From the IMG/VR virus record IMGVR_UViG_3300021378_000047, positions 1 to 44,372 of that record: 44,372 nt of DNA. The stretch is one strand, 5' to 3'. Below the pieces are notes generated by a model that was not told the DNA's origin, made no database searches, and saw nothing but the letters and a program-made list of their open reading frames with translations. The DNA is from a virus. A program made the position numbers and the translations under genes. Of the stretch, positions 35,116 through 43,122 are shown piece after piece; positions within the stretch are counted from its first letter, which is position 1, and each line of letters starts with the position of its first letter.

Positions 35116-35634
35116 TTATAATTGGTCATAAGCTAAACCTGCACCACCACGTACAGAGCTGTCTTGTTCTTGTCTCATATCTGTAAATGCACCTTTATAT
35201 GATTGTCTAATTGACTCAAATTTTGCAGCAGCATTTACCATTGAATTTATATTTCCATCTCTACCATGTTCAATAGCTGTAACTTCCATATATTTTGCTA
35301 ATCTATCTAACATAGATTTTATACCCACATAAGCTCTGTATGTTGGAGTTTGATAAAGCTTTTCACACATTGCTTTAGCATATCTTATTGTTGGATCTTC
35401 TGTTGATTCTTCAAGTTCAATTTCTTCTATAATAATATCTTCCTTTTCATGTTCTGGTAAATTAAAAAAAGGATTTAAATCTGGATTTGGACATGTCATA
35501 TAAAATAAATATTTATAAATAGATAAATTTGTATCAGGATACTCGTCCATTATTTTTTTCAAAAAAGGTAAAGCATAACAGTGTTCTGTCAATATCAAAC
35601 TATTATTTTGTATGTCAAATAATTTTACTATCAT
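35116..35634 (-). CDS. conserved protein upstream of terminase, possible small terminase
   Basis: The 172-aa protein is acidic in the middle (IIIEEIELEESTED) and helical at the C-terminus: YQTPTYRAYVGIKSMLDRLAKYM, IEHGRDGNINSM, ESIRQSYKGAFTDM. It lies between the nuclease and GroES-terL genes. A small terminase is usually near terL, and this protein's helical C-terminal part could act so, but no DNA-binding motif is clear. The conserved look of TPTYRAYVGIK and RDGN suggests a real conserved family. Function otherwise unknown. Confidence 0.75.
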   Translation of the reverse strand: MIVKLFDIQNNSLILTEHCYALPFLKKIMDEYPDTNLSIYKYLFYMTCPNPDLNPFFNLPEHEKEDIIIEEIELEESTEDPTIRYAKAMCEKLYQTPTYRAYVGIKSMLDRLAKYMEVTAIEHGRDGNINSMVNAAAKFESIRQSYKGAFTDMRQEQDSSVRGGAGLAYDQL

Positions 35635-35637
35635 ATT

Positions 35638-36450
35638 TTATTGGTTATCTTTAATCCACATTATTAAAGATGTTACTTCATCTTTTAAATATGGTAGTTC
35701 ATAAATTTTTATTTCTTCTATTACTGGTTCACCATTTACATGTTCATTTATTGGATATCCATTAGAATCTTCACCAACTTGTTTAAATTTTACATGTTGA
35801 ATAGTTAATTTTCCTATCTTAAGTTTAGGGTTGTGTTTTTTAATAATATATGCATAAATACTCAACTGCAAGTTGTAATGATTAAGATTGCAATCATCTA
35901 AATGACTTATAGGTTTATACATTTTATTAGTAATGCCTTCCCAATTAGTAAAACCTTTACTTTTTATTTCTTTATTAGTTTTATAATCATTAATATTAAT
36001 ATATCCATTAACCACTTCCACCACATCTGCTTGACCACAAAGACCAGCAGATTTTAAATAAACCAAATGCTCAGGATAAACACCTTCTTCTAATTTCTGA
36101 TTTGGTGCAATTTTTATACCTTTTTCATTAATAATTGGTTTAATAATGGGAACTTCCACACCGTACTTACCAATTGTATCTAAATCTAGCATATCCGCCT
36201 CTCTCTGATTATGATAAAAATTACCAAGGTTAATTGCTCTTTCAGTTTCATTATCCCATGCTTCTAAAATTTCCTTTGGCGTCATACCATACCATTTGGA
36301 TCTTTTATTTTTAGAAGATTTTTTAGCTTGTCCTTCTCTATCAAACTTGGGTTTAAATTTACCAACCAATGAGGTTACACTAGTCCATTTAATATCATCA
36401 TTATCATTGCTTTCATAAACATGTCCTTCTTCTTTAAATATAATTGCCAT
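35638..36450 (-). CDS. PD-(D/E)XK family exonuclease (RecB/Cas4-like)
   Basis: The 270-aa protein carries the PD-(D/E)XK pattern: an early helix with NLGNFYHNQRE (75-84), then GQADVVEV (139-146, Asp142) and NINDYKTNK (152-160, Asp155 and Lys157). The glutamate preceding (Glu127) fits the E of motif I-like position. This core cuts DNA with a metal ion and appears in RecB, Cas4 and lambda exonuclease types. It has no obvious Fe-S cysteine set (only one or two Cys), so it is not Cas4 in the strict sense. It sits in the gene group ahead of terL. A recombination or genome-processing role is inferred. Confidence 0.88.
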   Translation of the reverse strand: MAIIFKEEGHVYESNDNDDIKWTSVTSLVGKFKPKFDREGQAKKSSKNKRSKWYGMTPKEILEAWDNETERAINLGNFYHNQREADMLDLDTIGKYGVEVPIIKPIINEKGIKIAPNQKLEEGVYPEHLVYLKSAGLCGQADVVEVVNGYININDYKTNKEIKSKGFTNWEGITNKMYKPISHLDDCNLNHYNLQLSIYAYIIKKHNPKLKIGKLTIQHVKFKQVGEDSNGYPINEHVNGEPVIEEIKIYELPYLKDEVTSLIMWIKDNQ

Positions 36451-36692
36451 TATTCTTCTGTTTCAATGTTTGATGAGGTATTTGTTGTTGATGTATACCA
36501 ATAAGGTTGGCCAGGTCTGTATGGATCGTATGTCCAATCTGGTTTGGTGGTGATAGTTCCTGTACTATATGGAACTGTAACTATTTCAGGAGATTTATTA
36601 ATTGCCTCTAGTAAAATTTTAGCATCCTCTTTAGAAATACTACTATTAGATACCCCTTCTAAAACTATATCTATTGCTGTTTTTTTCATCAT
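36450..36692 (-). CDS. small protein of unknown function
   Basis: The 80-aa protein has a helical N-terminal half (KEDAKILLEAINKS) and a Tyr/Pro/Thr-rich C-terminal half (YDPYRPGQPYWYTS). Its stop and start each overlap its neighbours by one base, so it is translated as part of the nuclease operon. The disordered-looking C-terminus suggests a virion or adaptor peptide, but nothing identifies it. Confidence 0.65.
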   Translation of the reverse strand: MMKKTAIDIVLEGVSNSSISKEDAKILLEAINKSPEIVTVPYSTGTITTKPDWTYDPYRPGQPYWYTSTTNTSSNIETEE

Positions 36693-37012
36693 TATAAATT
36701 TATTTGTTTATTTATTACATCTTCCTGCTCTTCAGTTGTAAGAGCATCCCAATATCCTTTTGGGCATTCAGATGATAATGATCTAACTTTAAATCCTAAA
36801 CTACAACCACAGTCTGAACAACATGGTTGAGTACCAGGTGCTAAACAATCATCACCTTTTGCATCAAACAATGAACATTTAATACATATCTGAAATCTAT
36901 CAGTAGCAACAGCTTCAATATGTTCTTTTTTAAAAATATTGTTTTTTATACCTTCTGTAATTTTGTCAATATTCTTAAATGCATCTACATATTTTTTCAA
37001 TCTATTTGCCAT
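36692..37012 (-). CDS. Cys-cluster (zinc ribbon-like) protein
   Basis: The 106-aa protein has a Cys-rich centre: CIKC, then C in DDCLAPG, CCSDCGC and SSEC (about 43-83). Together they give at least eight Cys in 40 residues, enough for two zinc sites, flanked by helices. It overlaps the IHF-like gene by 11 bases and the 80-aa gene by one. A DNA- or RNA-binding or regulatory role is possible from context with the IHF-like and winged-helix-like genes, but no fold is certain. Confidence 0.75.
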   Translation of the reverse strand: MANRLKKYVDAFKNIDKITEGIKNNIFKKEHIEAVATDRFQICIKCSLFDAKGDDCLAPGTQPCCSDCGCSLGFKVRSLSSECPKGYWDALTTEEQEDVINKQINL

Positions 37013-37358
37013 TGTTAAATTCTTTTTTATTTAGTATATCTTTTTCCATTTGTTTTAATGCTGATTCCATTTGTTCAAGGTTAGTATTGATTTCTTGACT
37101 TTTTGCAAATCCTACATAAGTTCTTTTAGCTAAATTACCTAATATACTTTTATTTTTTTTAATTGCATTTTCAAGTTTATTTTTTCTCAAATAAAAAGTT
37201 CCTAATCCATCTACATGTATTCTTGGATAATCTAAATTAGATAATTTTTTTCTAAGTTTACTATAATAAAAAGTTATAAATTCATCTACAACTGAACTAT
37301 GAACACCAACCTCATCAGCAATACCTTCTTTAATATCTTTATGACTTTTTGGATTCAT
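37002..37358 (-). CDS. IHF/HU-like DNA-binding protein
   Basis: The 118-aa protein fits the HU/IHF family: N-terminal helices (HKDIKEGIADEVGVHSSVVD and FITFYYSKLRKKL) then the beta-arm entry VDGLGTFYLRKNKL (about 49-62). The C-terminal helix is EQMESALKQMEKDI. HU/IHF proteins bend DNA. IHF-like subunits are part of the conserved gene set of crAss-like phages, which supports the phage-group inference. It overlaps both neighbours by 11-20 bases. The exact role (packaging, late gene control) is unknown. Confidence 0.82.
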   Translation of the reverse strand: MNPKSHKDIKEGIADEVGVHSSVVDEFITFYYSKLRKKLSNLDYPRIHVDGLGTFYLRKNKLENAIKKNKSILGNLAKRTYVGFAKSQEINTNLEQMESALKQMEKDILNKKEFNNGK

Positions 37359-37710
37359 AACCTAATATTTTATAATCAAGTAAAACCAACCCCTCTATCT
37401 GTACATTTATATTTTTTTCAAGAGATATTGTTTTTTTATTATTACCTTTTTTAACAACTAGTTTTTTTCTTTCAGCTTTTGAAATTGCATTTCTTGCAGA
37501 TTGAGGACTTTTAAATATTTTATCCTCCACTAACTTTAAACAAAATTTAGTTAATTCTATATTTTTATTTTTTGATAACTCTGCTAAAAATTTTAAGTCT
37601 GAATTACCAATAGATATATCATTAAAAAAACAATATGTTATTATTTGATATTGTATACTTAAATCAATATCAACTTTCATTTTTAAATCAACTTTATTTA
37701 CTATTGCCAT
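37339..37710 (-). CDS. winged-helix-like protein
   Basis: The 123-aa protein has helical segments and a motif SPQSARNAISKAERKKLVVKKGNNKKTISL (roughly 68-97) that looks like a recognition helix followed by a beta wing, as in MarR- or replication-initiator-type winged helices. The N-terminal part is mixed. It overlaps the IHF-like gene by 20 bases and starts one base after the amidase gene. Together with the IHF-like protein it suggests a small DNA-binding pair; regulatory role is inferred. Confidence 0.7.
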   Translation of the reverse strand: MAIVNKVDLKMKVDIDLSIQYQIITYCFFNDISIGNSDLKFLAELSKNKNIELTKFCLKLVEDKIFKSPQSARNAISKAERKKLVVKKGNNKKTISLEKNINVQIEGLVLLDYKILGYESKKS

Positions 37711-37711
37711 A

Positions 37712-38632
37712 TTATAAACTCATTATCATATCAACTAAATCAGGATGAGGATAGCAATCAGTTTTATCTCTCCTAACATTTGTATGTGTTAATAACCCTT
37801 TAACATTACCTAAATAAGCATCCTTCTGAAATCCAAATCCTTTGGTAACCCCATGTTTTTGAATAAATTGTTTCAAACCTAACCTAATATCAACTTCGTC
37901 TCTCTCACCAATATATTTTAACCATTTTTCTATTTCTTTAATCTGCATATCTGAATAACTATGCCAAGTATTTTTTCCATTAAATGGCTCTGATAATATA
38001 GTTACTTGATCTTCTTGACATATCGAATTAACATATGTTTTATTATTATGATCTAAATATCCCATTGAACATATCTCTAATCCAACAGAGTGACGGTTCA
38101 TCCATCCTGATCCTGTTTTACCTAAATGCCAACCTTGAGCACCTTCTGGGAATGCTTGAACCATTATACCATCATACTCATTATTACCATTTCTATGATC
38201 AATACCCCCTAATACAAATTCAGTAGCTATACGACCACGTGTGTCTCTACCCCACATGTCAACACAAGCAAAAGGATTTGCATGTCCAGATGTATGATGT
38301 AAAAATACATATTCATTATTTATAGGACCTTCAATATACTCTCCTTTTGGTAAAAAATGTCTGTGTATTGTTTGATCAAAATTAGTTTTATAAATTTGGT
38401 TTTGTAAATCCGTATCTTCATCAATTTCTTCAGGTCTTGTTGATTGTAAATTCATTAACAAAGACCAGACATCATTATCTACTATACCAGAAACATCTAA
38501 ATTATGAGTAAGTTGAAATCTTTCAACATATTTTTCAGTATTGGGACCAAAGATACCATCAGCTTTGATCCCCAACTTGTTTTGAAGTACAACTACATTA
38601 GGACCAGATGATCCTATTTTTAACATCTTCAT
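37712..38632 (-). CDS. N-acetylmuramoyl-L-alanine amidase with peptidoglycan-binding domain (endolysin or virion lysin)
   Basis: The 306-aa enzyme has an N-terminal peptidoglycan-binding-1-like domain (1-65, SSGPNVVVLQNKLGIKADGIFGPNTE) and a C-terminal amidase_2/PGRP-type zinc amidase (about 100-305). Likely zinc ligands are His112 or His113 (FLHHT), His283 (LLTHTNV) and Cys293 (TDCYPH), with GWHLGKTG (167-174) and GLEICSMG (184-191) conserved. It cleaves the amide between MurNAc and L-alanine of peptidoglycan. No signal peptide or membrane anchor is seen, so release probably needs a holin. It is in the late block, so either endolysin or tail lysin is possible; endolysin is more likely. Confidence 0.92.
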   Translation of the reverse strand: MKMLKIGSSGPNVVVLQNKLGIKADGIFGPNTEKYVERFQLTHNLDVSGIVDNDVWSLLMNLQSTRPEEIDEDTDLQNQIYKTNFDQTIHRHFLPKGEYIEGPINNEYVFLHHTSGHANPFACVDMWGRDTRGRIATEFVLGGIDHRNGNNEYDGIMVQAFPEGAQGWHLGKTGSGWMNRHSVGLEICSMGYLDHNNKTYVNSICQEDQVTILSEPFNGKNTWHSYSDMQIKEIEKWLKYIGERDEVDIRLGLKQFIQKHGVTKGFGFQKDAYLGNVKGLLTHTNVRRDKTDCYPHPDLVDMIMSL

Positions 38633-38633
38633 T

Positions 38634-38933
38634 TTATGAAGGATTCATTGCATTATCCATAGCAGCTTTAAACTCTTCTGCTTCCGGTGTTGATGGTTGA
38701 TCACCTTCTTTTTGTGCAGCATACTGTTGTGCCATGTACATTTGAGCTTGCATACGCTCTGCTCTAGCCTTTTCAATTGCTGCTAGCAACATTTCATAAT
38801 CAGCTTGTACTTCTAAATGTGGAATATTATCTTTGTAGAATGCAGTTATTTCTTCTCTACGTTTTGCAAGATCTTCTTTACTTAATTTAGGATCTTTTTC
38901 AGATAACTCAGTGTTGGTTTTTGAATTTTTCAT
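38634..38933 (-). CDS. small charged helical protein
   Basis: The 99-aa protein is Lys/Glu-rich with a helical pattern (LSKEDLAKRREEITAFYKDNI; YEMLLAAIEKARAERMQAQMYMAQQYAAQ). It ends right before the amidase start. No motif identifies it. A coiled-coil or assembly-type role, or a spanin/holin helper for the amidase, is not supported; no membrane segment is seen. Confidence 0.7.
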   Translation of the reverse strand: MKNSKTNTELSEKDPKLSKEDLAKRREEITAFYKDNIPHLEVQADYEMLLAAIEKARAERMQAQMYMAQQYAAQKEGDQPSTPEAEEFKAAMDNAMNPS

Positions 38934-38958
38934 TTTTATATATTTAAATTAATTTCAA

Positions 38959-38966
38959 CAAATATA
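38959..38966 (-). promoter_or_regulatory. putative promoter -7 box TATATTTG
   Basis: Minus-strand TATATTTG fits the Bacteroidota TAnnTTTG consensus, 26 bases upstream of the start at 38933 and in the gap after the gene ending at 38995. Confidence 0.4.
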
Positions 38967-38994
38967 TAAAAAATGTTTAAATAAAAAAAGTTTA

Positions 38995-39237
38995 TTATAA
39001 TTTATTACGCTCAAGTATTTTAATAACAGTTTTAAGTTCATTAATATCATGAAACTGTATATCTCCTTCTAAAATTTCAACAATCCATTTACCATCTTGG
39101 ATATTATCATTACTATTAGATATTAAATCAATATGACCTATCTTATACACATAATAATAAAAAGCATCAATACCCGACTCTTCTGCAGTAACATCTATTT
39201 TATCAAAGCCTAATTTTTTAATACTTAACTCTGTCAT
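38995..39237 (-). CDS. small acidic protein of unknown function
   Basis: The 80-aa protein is acidic and beta/alpha mixed (DKIDVTAEESGIDAFYYYVYKIG; KWIVEILEGDIQFHDINELKTVIKIL). No known motif is visible. It lies between the basic 96-aa protein gene (15-base gap) and the promoter box ahead of the 99-aa gene. Confidence 0.65.
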   Translation of the reverse strand: MTELSIKKLGFDKIDVTAEESGIDAFYYYVYKIGHIDLISNSNDNIQDGKWIVEILEGDIQFHDINELKTVIKILERNKL

Positions 39238-39252
39238 ATTTTAATAATTTAT

Positions 39253-39543
39253 TTACCATTTTACCTTATCAGCCCAATATGCAGCAGACATTTTACCCTT
39301 TTTAATGTTTTTACCGTGTCTTGCCTTAAAAGATTTACGTTTTGCTTTCATTCTGGCTGATTCTCCTGCTTTGGGTTTACCTGCAGTACTAGCTCCTTGT
39401 TCTCCAAAACGTATGGTTTTTACTTTATCACCTTCTTTAGCTACAACCACATGAGACTTTTTTGGATGTGATGGAGTGCGCTTAGGCTTATTATAACCGG
39501 ATACCCCTGCTCTTGCTAATCTGCTGTCTTTTTTATTTGCCAT
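39253..39543 (-). CDS. small basic protein, possible DNA-condensing virion protein
   Basis: The 96-aa protein is strongly basic (more than 20 Lys/Arg) with a conserved-looking end, KSFKARHGKNIKKGKMSAAYWADKVKW (66-96). Similar Lys-rich short proteins recur in phages and large DNA viruses; I recall the YWADKVKW ending but cannot name the family. It is one of three basic small proteins in this region. A role in binding packaged DNA is inferred from charge only. Confidence 0.75.
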   Translation of the reverse strand: MANKKDSRLARAGVSGYNKPKRTPSHPKKSHVVVAKEGDKVKTIRFGEQGASTAGKPKAGESARMKAKRKSFKARHGKNIKKGKMSAAYWADKVKW

Positions 39544-39554
39544 CTTTTTTTATT

Positions 39555-39881
39555 TTATACATCTGTACATAAATCATCACAATCTATATTATCTAATATT
39601 GTTTTTATGTTAGCATATGATTCAGTAACAATAATTGGTAAAAGACCAACACCAACATATATATATCTTAAATCTAAATATTTCTTTGTAGGTATATCAT
39701 AATACTCTGTAACACCAGCAATTTCTGTAGAATTTATATATAATGGTTGTGTTGTTATCTTTGGATCAATAGGGTTACCATATATATCTGTTTGTACGAG
39801 ACCATTTAATCCAACAGCTGGTTGTAGTGTTGCCTGCGTCAAAGTTATAAATTGTCTTTGATATATTGGTATTCTTGCCAT
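39555..39881 (-). CDS. unknown protein after the fibre-partner gene
   Basis: The 108-aa protein is beta-rich (IYQRQFITLTQATLQP; LYINSTEIAGVTEYYDIPTKKYLDLRYIYVGVG) and ends in an acidic Cys-containing tail (NIDCDDLCTDV). No known domain is recognised. It follows the 106-aa fibre-partner gene by 22 bases; a fibre or tail accessory role is possible from context. Confidence 0.7.
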   Translation of the reverse strand: MARIPIYQRQFITLTQATLQPAVGLNGLVQTDIYGNPIDPKITTQPLYINSTEIAGVTEYYDIPTKKYLDLRYIYVGVGLLPIIVTESYANIKTILDNIDCDDLCTDV

Positions 39882-39903
39882 AATTATTTTGCATTATAGG
39901 TTT

Positions 39904-40224
39904 TTAACTCCAAGGAAGGCCCACGTTTGTCGGTAGGTCTTCTATTTGTTCTTTTTTAATTGTAGCTTGTGCATCTACGTAAGCTTCAGCGTTTGCTACA
40001 ACAGTTGGCCCTAGATCCGCTTGTACTAAACCTATAACTTGAGATTCTGTTAGTTGATCATAAGGTGTAAGAGGGGCTGGTCCTACTACGCCAGATAAAG
40101 TATTAGTAAATACTTTTCTAGCATAGCCAACACCGTCTTGCCCTTGAGCTGCAGATATTACCACCAGCTTATCCTCGCCAGCGTTGTTTTCATACTCCAT
40201 TGTTAAAATTGTCCAAGTTGCCAT
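39904..40224 (-). CDS. small fibre-partner protein (third paralogue)
   Basis: The 106-aa protein shares the plan of the 112- and 103-aa proteins at 16426-17078: a beta-rich TWTILTMEYEN N-terminus, the motif YDQLTESQVIGLVQADLG (about 54-71), and a Pro-Trp end (GLPWS). It lies 11 bases after the 727-aa fibre, just as the 103-aa copy follows the S74 fibre. The same arrangement in two places suggests a functional unit: fibre shaft plus a small cap, clamp or folding helper. Function is inferred. Confidence 0.8.
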   Translation of the reverse strand: MATWTILTMEYENNAGEDKLVVISAAQGQDGVGYARKVFTNTLSGVVGPAPLTPYDQLTESQVIGLVQADLGPTVVANAEAYVDAQATIKKEQIEDLPTNVGLPWS

Positions 40225-40235
40225 ATTTATTTTTT

Positions 40236-42419
40236 TTAATTATAAGTTCTTATTTCTACTGAAGCTTTAGTAAGCTTACCATCGCTGTTGTGTGTTCTTA
40301 TTGCTAAGTTGTCTGTATCAATTACTTCCCAAGCAATATCATGATTATTTTCCGCTGATCCCCCGTTTATAAACACAATTGTTTTTAACAAGCTAAATTT
40401 ACCAGGTGCGTTTAAATTATATTCTCCGCTACCTACTCTTGTCCAATTAAAAGGCGTTGGTATACCAAGACTATTTTCTAAAAGATTAGCATTAACAGGA
40501 GCGGATGCGCCTGATTGGTTTAATAAAAACACTGCACTTGAATAATTTGTACCAGCGGGGGTATTGGTTTCAATTATTACACCGTTAGCATCAACAGACA
40601 AATTATAAGTTGCAGTTCCAGTTACTGTACCTGATCCATATGTAGGTATTTTAATATTACCAGCACCGTTTATACTTAAAGCATTTGATCTATTAATATC
40701 GCTAGATCCACTACCTATTTGGAATTGCTGAAAGCCATCATTCAAGTCATTATATTTACCCAAACAAACACTATCTTGATTCCCGCCTTCAAGGCCCGTG
40801 CCTATTAGTTTTTGGCGTCCAGTGCTAGTAGTTCGGTTGTTGGTTCCAGCCACAAAAGATTCAAAAGCGTTGATGGCTATAGTGTTTTGTGCTCCAAAAA
40901 CAGCACATGACCCTGACGATACGGAGTTGCCAATTCCATAGACAATAGACTCAGATCCTGTTACGGTACTGTTCTTACCACCTACAAATGAATTATTTCC
41001 TGAAACAACATTATTATCACCAGTAGCTACAGACTGTAAACCACTAGCTGTTGTGCCATCTCCTATTGCAAAAGAATTGTTGCCAGAGGCTATAGACTCA
41101 AATCCAAACTTAACAGCATTGTTTCCATCAGCGCTTCCAGCGTAACCGAGTTTAACAGCGTTGTTTCCTGCTGCTGTACCACCAAATCCTTGTACAAAAG
41201 AATTTTTTCCGTTTGCTTCTCCTTTTTCACCAATAGCTACAGATGATTGACCTGACGCAACTGAATCTTGACCTGAAGCAATACTGTAAACACCCGAAGC
41301 AATTGACTTGTTACCAAAAACTGCAGACGCTAGCCCTGATGCTTCAGTTAATAAACCAAAAGCAGAAGACCCTCCTCCTGATGCTAGTGTTATAAAGTTA
41401 GCCGCAAAAGAACCATTACCAAAGGCCGTAGTAGACGCTCCTACCGATAGTGCGTTTTCACCATTAGCTAAAGCATTGCCACCTAGATTAAAAGAAGGCC
41501 CTGGATTTGTGGTTCCACCACTATTTGGAAGAACAACACCACCGCCGCCGTCTTGAGTTATAGAAAACTTTTTGTTTCCTCCAGAGTTCAAATCTAATAA
41601 CTTTGTATTAATAGCTGGAGTGTAGGTTGTGGTTGTTACTGCATTTAAATCAAATATAACACCTCCGTCTATTTTGGTTTGTGTTACTTGAGAATCACCC
41701 AATTCACTGTTTGGGCCATCAGTCCATATAGGTAAAACATTTGTTGTACCGCTTCCTGTTACTGTTCCTGTAACTGTATTATCAACCCATTCAATCCCTG
41801 TTCCGGTTGAACCCAACACTTGACCTGCTGTACCTGGTAAAGCATTAACATCTAATATAGCACCTTCAAACTCATGATCTGTATGAGATATAATTTTAGG
41901 TGTTGCTGTGTCTAATTCAAACTGTGGGTTTTGACCAGCTGCTCCTAATCTTAAACCATTTCCAGCCCAATTGTATATATAGCCAAAACCATCACCGTCA
42001 TCATCCCAACCAAAACTTACTTTAAAGTTTCCATCTTGCTGAATTAAATACTCAGGGTCACCAGTTGTTACAGAGCTAGGTTTATTTATAATAAATCTAT
42101 CTGCATTATTAAATCTTATTTGATACAAACCGTTACTGAGTTGAGGTGATTGTTGTAGTTGAGAATCACCCAATGTAGTCCCATCAGGTGTAAATACTGG
42201 AATTGTATTTAATGTACCTCCTCCTGAGATTTCTCCTTCATCAAAGTGTGCCTTTAAATCTTTAATAGTTATAAGCTGATTGTTCATTTTTGGAGTAACA
42301 AACATACTATCTTCCGGATTAGGTGTTCTACCTAATATAATTAAATCAGTTGGTTCAACTTCTTTTACCACTTTTTTACGGGATAATAATCCCATCATAT
42401 CTTGTAATATATTTCCCAT
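40236..42419 (-). CDS. tail fibre with YadA-like left-handed repeat head
   Basis: The 727-aa protein starts with an anchor-like N-terminus (LLSRKKVVKEVEPTDLIILGRTP). It then has beta-rich blocks such as GTLNTIPVFTPDGTTLGDSQLQQSP and a related one (about 215-240). Residues about 305-530 form many repeats of the SxASGxxSxAxG type (for example IASGQDSVASGQSSVAIG), the pattern of YadA-type trimeric adhesin heads. The C-terminal part is beta-rich and has no S74 chaperone. It is a likely fibre or receptor-binding protein. Neighbour copies of the 106-aa partner follow it. Unlike the S74 fibre it sits far from the main tail cluster, next to small basic genes. Confidence 0.9.
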   Translation of the reverse strand: MGNILQDMMGLLSRKKVVKEVEPTDLIILGRTPNPEDSMFVTPKMNNQLITIKDLKAHFDEGEISGGGTLNTIPVFTPDGTTLGDSQLQQSPQLSNGLYQIRFNNADRFIINKPSSVTTGDPEYLIQQDGNFKVSFGWDDDGDGFGYIYNWAGNGLRLGAAGQNPQFELDTATPKIISHTDHEFEGAILDVNALPGTAGQVLGSTGTGIEWVDNTVTGTVTGSGTTNVLPIWTDGPNSELGDSQVTQTKIDGGVIFDLNAVTTTTYTPAINTKLLDLNSGGNKKFSITQDGGGGVVLPNSGGTTNPGPSFNLGGNALANGENALSVGASTTAFGNGSFAANFITLASGGGSSAFGLLTEASGLASAVFGNKSIASGVYSIASGQDSVASGQSSVAIGEKGEANGKNSFVQGFGGTAAGNNAVKLGYAGSADGNNAVKFGFESIASGNNSFAIGDGTTASGLQSVATGDNNVVSGNNSFVGGKNSTVTGSESIVYGIGNSVSSGSCAVFGAQNTIAINAFESFVAGTNNRTTSTGRQKLIGTGLEGGNQDSVCLGKYNDLNDGFQQFQIGSGSSDINRSNALSINGAGNIKIPTYGSGTVTGTATYNLSVDANGVIIETNTPAGTNYSSAVFLLNQSGASAPVNANLLENSLGIPTPFNWTRVGSGEYNLNAPGKFSLLKTIVFINGGSAENNHDIAWEVIDTDNLAIRTHNSDGKLTKASVEIRTYN
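40860..41510 (-). repeat. YadA-like repeat-coding segment
   Basis: This part of the fibre gene codes repeated 14-16-residue units with SxASG or NNS patterns; the DNA is itself repetitive with cognate TCTGG/CCAGA-type tracts on the minus strand. Confidence 0.65.
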
Positions 42420-42661
42420 TATCTTTTTTTTCCTTTATGCAATCCGTGTTTTGCGTGTTGTTTACCTTTTTTTGTTGCAGCTCTTTTCTTTTTATTAGCT
42501 GCTGCTAACTTTTTTTTACCTGCGGCAGTACTTTTAAGTTTAGATATTGTACGAGATGGAGCATATACTTCACCAGTATCTTTACTTTTTTTACCAGATG
42601 GTGTTCTCCACTTTTGCTTTGTCCATCTATCTAGACTTTTTTGCTGCTTAGTTTTAGCCAT
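42419..42661 (-). CDS. small basic protein, DUF5872-like (tentative)
   Basis: The 80-aa protein is Lys/Arg-rich and starts with SLDRWTKQKWRTPSGKKSKDTGEVYAPS-type text, a pattern I associate with a short phage and giant-virus family (possibly DUF5872; not checked). The C-terminal half is a poly-basic tail (KKKRAATKKGKQHAKHGLHKGKKR). It overlaps neighbours at one base each side. Binding of nucleic acid or of the capsid interior is inferred from charge. Confidence 0.8.
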   Translation of the reverse strand: MAKTKQQKSLDRWTKQKWRTPSGKKSKDTGEVYAPSRTISKLKSTAAGKKKLAAANKKKRAATKKGKQHAKHGLHKGKKR

Positions 42662-42912
42662 TACTCATTTACTTTTACTATTTCTTTACCAACATGCTGA
42701 TGAGCGTGTTTAATTGTTGGCGCTAGTAAAGGATGTTCTGCAATACTACTATGCGCAGCATGTACACAATAAGGACAGTTGTCCGCATATACCTTTTCTA
42801 TTTTTTCTTTAATAATTTGTGTATCCACTTGAATACTGTAAACAGATGTAACTAACCAACCTGCTACTCCTAATAATAACGTTCCCGCTAATCCTACTAT
42901 TTTTTTATCCAT
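42661..42912 (-). CDS. small one-pass membrane protein with CPYC motif
   Basis: The 83-aa protein has one hydrophobic segment (about 4-22, IVGLAGTLLLGVAGWLVTS) followed by a polar domain with CPYC (52-55) and a His-rich tail (HAAHSS, HAHQHVG). CPYC is the glutaredoxin active-site sequence, but the 83 residues are too short for a full glutaredoxin fold. It may be a holin-like, spanin-like or Zn-binding membrane protein. No neighbouring holin is otherwise seen, so it is a candidate for the holin partner of the amidase; this is weak. Confidence 0.7.
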   Translation of the reverse strand: MDKKIVGLAGTLLLGVAGWLVTSVYSIQVDTQIIKEKIEKVYADNCPYCVHAAHSSIAEHPLLAPTIKHAHQHVGKEIVKVNE

Positions 42913-43115
42913 TATTTCTTAGTTTTATAACCTCCACCAGCAGCTTTGTATTTTTTAGCTAACATCTGTGCTTTACGTGCTGACCATTGACCTGGGTTTC
43001 CACCTTTGCTTCCTGCTTTGATTTGATTAAATAATCTTTTACGCATTGTGGGTTTAGTATAATTACCAGATTTATTTACAGTACTTTTTTTATTACTTGA
43101 TTTTTTAAGAGCCAT
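42912..43115 (-). CDS. small basic protein with GQWSARKAQ motif
   Basis: The 67-aa protein is Lys-rich and contains GSKGGNPGQWSARKAQMLAKKYKAAGGGY (35-63), a motif seen at the ends of short proteins in phages and large DNA viruses. It overlaps the 83-aa membrane gene by one base. It probably binds nucleic acid or protein in the virion, inferred from charge; the family is not confirmed. Confidence 0.78.
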   Translation of the reverse strand: MALKKSSNKKSTVNKSGNYTKPTMRKRLFNQIKAGSKGGNPGQWSARKAQMLAKKYKAAGGGYKTKK

Positions 43116-43122
43116 CGTTTAA

